From: Candidatus Zipacnadia bacterium
Lineage (GTDB): Bacteria; Armatimonadota; Zipacnadia; Zipacnadales; UBA5352
Assembly: GCA_029821735.1 (NCBI GenBank)
Contig: JALGSU010000007.1
Location: 1 to 64,000 of the forward strand
Length of the DNA stretch: 64,000 nucleotides
Direction of reading: 5' to 3'
Part shown: positions 61,124 through 64,000 of the stretch, piece by piece
How positions within the stretch are numbered: the stretch's first letter is position 1
Layout: the number at the start of each line of letters is the position of its first letter
The notes under the pieces: model-generated
Database searches by the model: none
Told to the model about the DNA's origin: nothing
The model's input: the letters and a program-made list of their open reading frames with translations, nothing else
Position numbers and translations under genes: made by a program

Positions 61124-63571
61124 TCATGGATTCCTGATGATAACGGCCGCCTCGTCGGGTGCGAAGTCGATGGTGATGAACCCGTCGTCGCCGGATGTGA
61201 CGTCCTTCGTCACGCTGGGGCGCTGATCCTCGTCGAAGTATATTACTTGACCGCTCCAGCGTTCGCCGCGCCAGCCGAAAGTGCCCGGCCTGATAGTCAC
61301 GATGCGCTCGCGGCCGATGATGACGCCCCAGTCGAGCTCGATTGGCGTGATGGGGTACTGGTAGGTCGCCAGGTTCTCGTGTGTGAAGAGCGGGTAGAAG
61401 ATGTGGGACGAGAACAGGTACAGGTTCGCGTTCCAGACCTTGTCGCGAATGTCGGCGAGGAACATCTCCTCGGTCACGCCGGGAGCATGATAGACAGCCG
61501 ATCCTGCATACGACACCGGAGTGTAGGTCCATGACTTGTAGATGGTCCCCGGATGGTGTGCGATGCTGGTCTCGTTGAAGCGGATGATCTGCTCGCGGGT
61601 CTCGGTCTGGGTGGTGGGCGTGGTGTTGGCGACCACCGTCGCGCCGCGGTCGAGGAAGGCGTGCAACAGCGCCTGCTTGAAGGGCAGCGTCGCCAATTCG
61701 GGCGCGCCACACTCGACCACGACTTTACCGGTAGTCTGGTCAATCTCGAAGGTGTGACCGTCCGGGTGCGCGTAGTCGGGACTGGAACTGAGCCAGCCAA
61801 CCACGCCGAATGCCCACGACATCTCGTCCCAGTACAGACCGTCAGCGCCCATCTCGTCGAGGTAGACGCCGGGGATGCCCTCCAGCAGCGCACGCCCCAC
61901 CGAGTTGTCCAGTGTGGGCACGATCATCGCCATCTCTGAGTCCCAGGTCTCAGCGTAACTGCACTGGACTGGGCGGCCATCCTTGCGCGTCCAGAGGCTG
62001 TCGCCCCACTTCTCAGCCAAATCGTGACCGGCGACAATCCAGGTGTCCAGGTAGACCAGGCATTTCACGCCGGGGCGCACGCGCCGGATCTTCTCGCAAG
62101 CCGCCTTTACCCGTGCGCGATAATCGGCGTAGAAGTCGCTCATCACGATCGGACCGTGGCCGACGTTCTTCGTGCCCTCAGCCACCAGCTTCCGGTCATA
62201 CCAGCCGCCCTGCAACATCATCACATTGATGTTGAGCATCTCCAGATGCTCGCGCAGGGCGTCATCGTCGTAGGCCAGGATCGCGTGGGGCTGGAAAAAG
62301 TTGATACCGCCCTGCAGCGCGAAGGGCTCCAGCCAGTCCTCGCGTATCATGTTGACCAGATCGAAGACGTTGCCTGTGTCAGTGGCATACACGCCCCAGG
62401 TCATGGTGTAGCTCTCACCCGGTCGCAGGCCGAACCAGTCATCGCTTATGCCGGCGGTCCGGGCGGGGTCGTCGTATGTGAAAGACGCGTGCTGGCGCAG
62501 GACATCGTCCTCAGCCACGAGCGCGATGCCATGGTCCTCGCGCGGGACAAAGACCCAGGGCGCGGGAGCACGGTTCAGTTCCGTGATGTCGGAGTCCGCG
62601 CGGCCGCCGAAGTTGACCACTTCGACACGGCCTCCATCGAGCTTCAGTTCATGCCTGACGCGGATGCCAACCGGCTCGTCTGAGGTGCTGGTGAAGGTGT
62701 CGCTGATGAGCAGGCGCCCCCGGGCGAGCTTGCGCTGCACCTTACGGCGCAGTGTCCAGCCATGGCCCTCGAGCCTGTCGCCATGCATCGTGAGCCACTG
62801 GATGCTGCCGTCATTCCCCGGCACTGAGAAGCGCGAACTCAATTCGCAGCGCTGGCCACGCACTTGTATGGTGCTGGTGCCATCGCCGGTGCGCGAGACA
62901 GAGATGGGGGCCGCCCGGCTCTGTCGTGGTTCGAAGGGCACGGTGTAGTCCGGCCGCTCGGGCTCTCCGGCAAGCACGCCGGGGCCCTCGCGGACATCCA
63001 GCCGCAGGTCGCGGAAGTAGAGGGTCATGTCGCTGCCCGCGTTCGCCGCGATCTTTGCGTTCGCCGCATGGCGGAAGGTAAGCGTGTTCTCGCCCGCGAC
63101 CAGCAGGTCGGTCAGATCGAACTCGAACTCGTACGCCGCTGGCCCCTGGGATTCACGATCGAGCAGAATCTCGAAATCGGGGGCATAGGACAGCCGCCAC
63201 TCGCCGGCAGGCAGATACCAGCCAAACCGGTACATCCCGCGCCAGTCAAAGAAGTTGGGCTTGTTGAGCAAACGCAACTGCCGTCGGGGCGTGCTGAGAC
63301 TCAAGCGCTCGCCGTTGACGTCGATGAAGACACCATTGGACGAGCCCATCGGCGACGGGTTGTCGATACGCGCACGGAAAACCAGGACTACCTGGCGATC
63401 GAGCGCGGCCTCGGGGACTGTTACTGACCACTCGTGGCTGGTCTCGAGCTTGACCTGGAAGTCATCTTCGGCCAGCGAAACGGACTCACCGGCCTGAGAT
63501 GGGAGCTGCACCTGACCGTGTGCGGCCAGGCAGGCTATGAGTGCAAGCACGAAAATGATGGCGCGGCGCAT
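61124..63571 (-). CDS. Large secreted putative glycosidase
   Basis: An 815-aa protein with signal peptide MRRAIIFVLALIACLAAHGQ. The N-terminal ~250 residues are beta-sandwich, including NTLTFRHAANAKIAANAGS. The central region looks like a TIM barrel: NINVMMLQGGWYD, VKCLVYLDTWIVAG, and an acidic active-site-like sequence YLDEMGADGLYWDEMSW (~residues 574-592). The last ~80 residues are beta (WSGQVIYFDEDQRPSVTKDV). Family not recognised. Start 63571 has GGAGG upstream; the frame opens at 63688. It is the first gene of the minus-strand operon down to 56270 and perhaps 53842. Confidence 0.8.
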   Translation of the reverse strand: MRRAIIFVLALIACLAAHGQVQLPSQAGESVSLAEDDFQVKLETSHEWSVTVPEAALDRQVVLVFRARIDNPSPMGSSNGVFIDVNGERLSLSTPRRQLRLLNKPNFFDWRGMYRFGWYLPAGEWRLSYAPDFEILLDRESQGPAAYEFEFDLTDLLVAGENTLTFRHAANAKIAANAGSDMTLYFRDLRLDVREGPGVLAGEPERPDYTVPFEPRQSRAAPISVSRTGDGTSTIQVRGQRCELSSRFSVPGNDGSIQWLTMHGDRLEGHGWTLRRKVQRKLARGRLLISDTFTSTSDEPVGIRVRHELKLDGGRVEVVNFGGRADSDITELNRAPAPWVFVPREDHGIALVAEDDVLRQHASFTYDDPARTAGISDDWFGLRPGESYTMTWGVYATDTGNVFDLVNMIREDWLEPFALQGGINFFQPHAILAYDDDALREHLEMLNINVMMLQGGWYDRKLVAEGTKNVGHGPIVMSDFYADYRARVKAACEKIRRVRPGVKCLVYLDTWIVAGHDLAEKWGDSLWTRKDGRPVQCSYAETWDSEMAMIVPTLDNSVGRALLEGIPGVYLDEMGADGLYWDEMSWAFGVVGWLSSSPDYAHPDGHTFEIDQTTGKVVVECGAPELATLPFKQALLHAFLDRGATVVANTTPTTQTETREQIIRFNETSIAHHPGTIYKSWTYTPVSYAGSAVYHAPGVTEEMFLADIRDKVWNANLYLFSSHIFYPLFTHENLATYQYPITPIELDWGVIIGRERIVTIRPGTFGWRGERWSGQVIYFDEDQRPSVTKDVTSGDDGFITIDFAPDEAAVIIRNP

Positions 63572-63729
63572 GGGTGCCTCCGACGTCTGTGACTGAGGAT
63601 GAGAACTGACACAGATAGTTCGCCGGACAGTTGGTCTTTTCCTCCGGCCAGCGCGGAGGGAACGCCGCGGTAGCAGCGAAAGGACCATCGAGTAGGCATT
63701 ACCTGCATGCGATGCGAGGGAGACACATC

Positions 63730-64000
63730 ATGAAGCATGTTGCTGGGCTGTTGGCGTTGCTCATATCGATTGTCAGTGTCACGTGGGCTGCGCCGGTTGA
63801 GAAGAAGCTGGTGGAGTACGGCTGGGATGTGCCCGCTCCGAGTTTCGTGGCCGAGCACATCCGCGCAATGGAGGAGCGCCCCTTCGACGGGGTCATCATG
63901 CGCATGCCCGGCATCGGCCGGGTCTTCGCGCCCGACAAGTTCAGCGAAGCCGACTACGCCGATGAGCTCGCGGCGTGTGAGAAGATACAGTGGGAGAGGT
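63730..64000 (+). CDS. Secreted protein, N-terminal fragment (runs off the window)
   Basis: The first 90 codons of a secreted protein: signal peptide (residues 1-~20, ISIVSVTWA), then a start YGWDVPAPSFVAEHIRAMEE, PFDGVIMRMPG, AACEKIQWER. The style, beginning right after the signal with a TIM-barrel strand and helix, is like other Armatimonadota putative glycosidases. AGGGAG precedes the ATG. It is divergent from the 61124-63571 gene. Confidence 0.75.
   Translation, partial: MKHVAGLLALLISIVSVTWAAPVEKKLVEYGWDVPAPSFVAEHIRAMEERPFDGVIMRMPGIGRVFAPDKFSEADYADELAACEKIQWER

Noticed and set aside
59556..61226. 556-aa plus-strand ORF over the DUF4091-like gene
   Set aside because: Antisense shadow; Val/Leu/Arg-rich without recognisable domains.

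Overview
The window is about 64 kb of high-GC bacterial chromosome, tentatively assigned to the Armatimonadota (inference). The main reason is a set of prepilin-like proteins with an N-terminus of the form [19 protein letters not shown] followed by a [17 protein letters not shown] sequence and a C-terminal H-x9-DG motif, a style very common in that phylum. Secreted glycoside-hydrolase-like proteins, Gfo/Idh/MocA oxidoreductases and sugar-phosphate isomerases in the same stretch fit this. No rRNA or ribosomal protein gene is present to confirm it.

Layout. 1-1809: the end of an IS3-family element abutting a decayed gene for a surface protein of Ig-like repeats. 1879-5830: tRNA-Asn, an XRE/cupin regulator with an acyl-CoA synthetase, then a convergent spore-photoproduct-lyase-like radical SAM gene behind three stacked hairpins. 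5941-10717: a Cys-rich mini-protein, two paralogous membrane-anchored proteins, an unusual fusion of a membrane-fusion (HlyD-like) region with an NlpC/P60-like domain, and a secreted coiled-coil protein. 10848-14366: an oxidoreductase and a polytopic membrane protein pair. 14694-19423: a tandem array of six prepilin-like genes, each followed by its own intrinsic terminator, three of them with a conserved box exactly 49 nt before the start codon.

19590-33444 is mostly housekeeping: a thymidylate-synthase-family protein overlapping a PAP2 phosphatase, then guaA-hpt-rho behind a strong promoter and a structured leader, the isoprenoid/envelope cluster dxr-rseP-ispG-proS, a MEMO/AmrB protein and a 2-hydroxyacid dehydrogenase. 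33589-36887 is a compact operon: acetyltransferase, creatininase-like, nitrilase-like and C45 Ntn-type hydrolase, joined by overlapping stop/start codons. It is followed by an oxidoreductase, and facing it is a secreted operon (nitrilase-like protein, 890-aa protein, 279-aa protein) also joined by 4-nt overlaps.

43057-52528 holds another prepilin-like gene, an unknown secreted protein, rfbB, a class III aminotransferase, an outer-membrane barrel protein, an MsbA-type ABC exporter and a DegT-type aminotransferase; together these suggest surface-glycan or amino-sugar synthesis and export. 52684-64000 is a degradation-type locus: a frameshifted SGNH hydrolase, an acyl-CoA synthetase, a sugar isomerase, and three large secreted proteins (double alpha/beta hydrolase, DUF4091-like, and a putative glycosidase) with another secreted protein starting at the right edge.

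Start codons were chosen by Shine-Dalgarno spacing and domain boundaries. Family names come from motif recognition by eye; no database search was possible.
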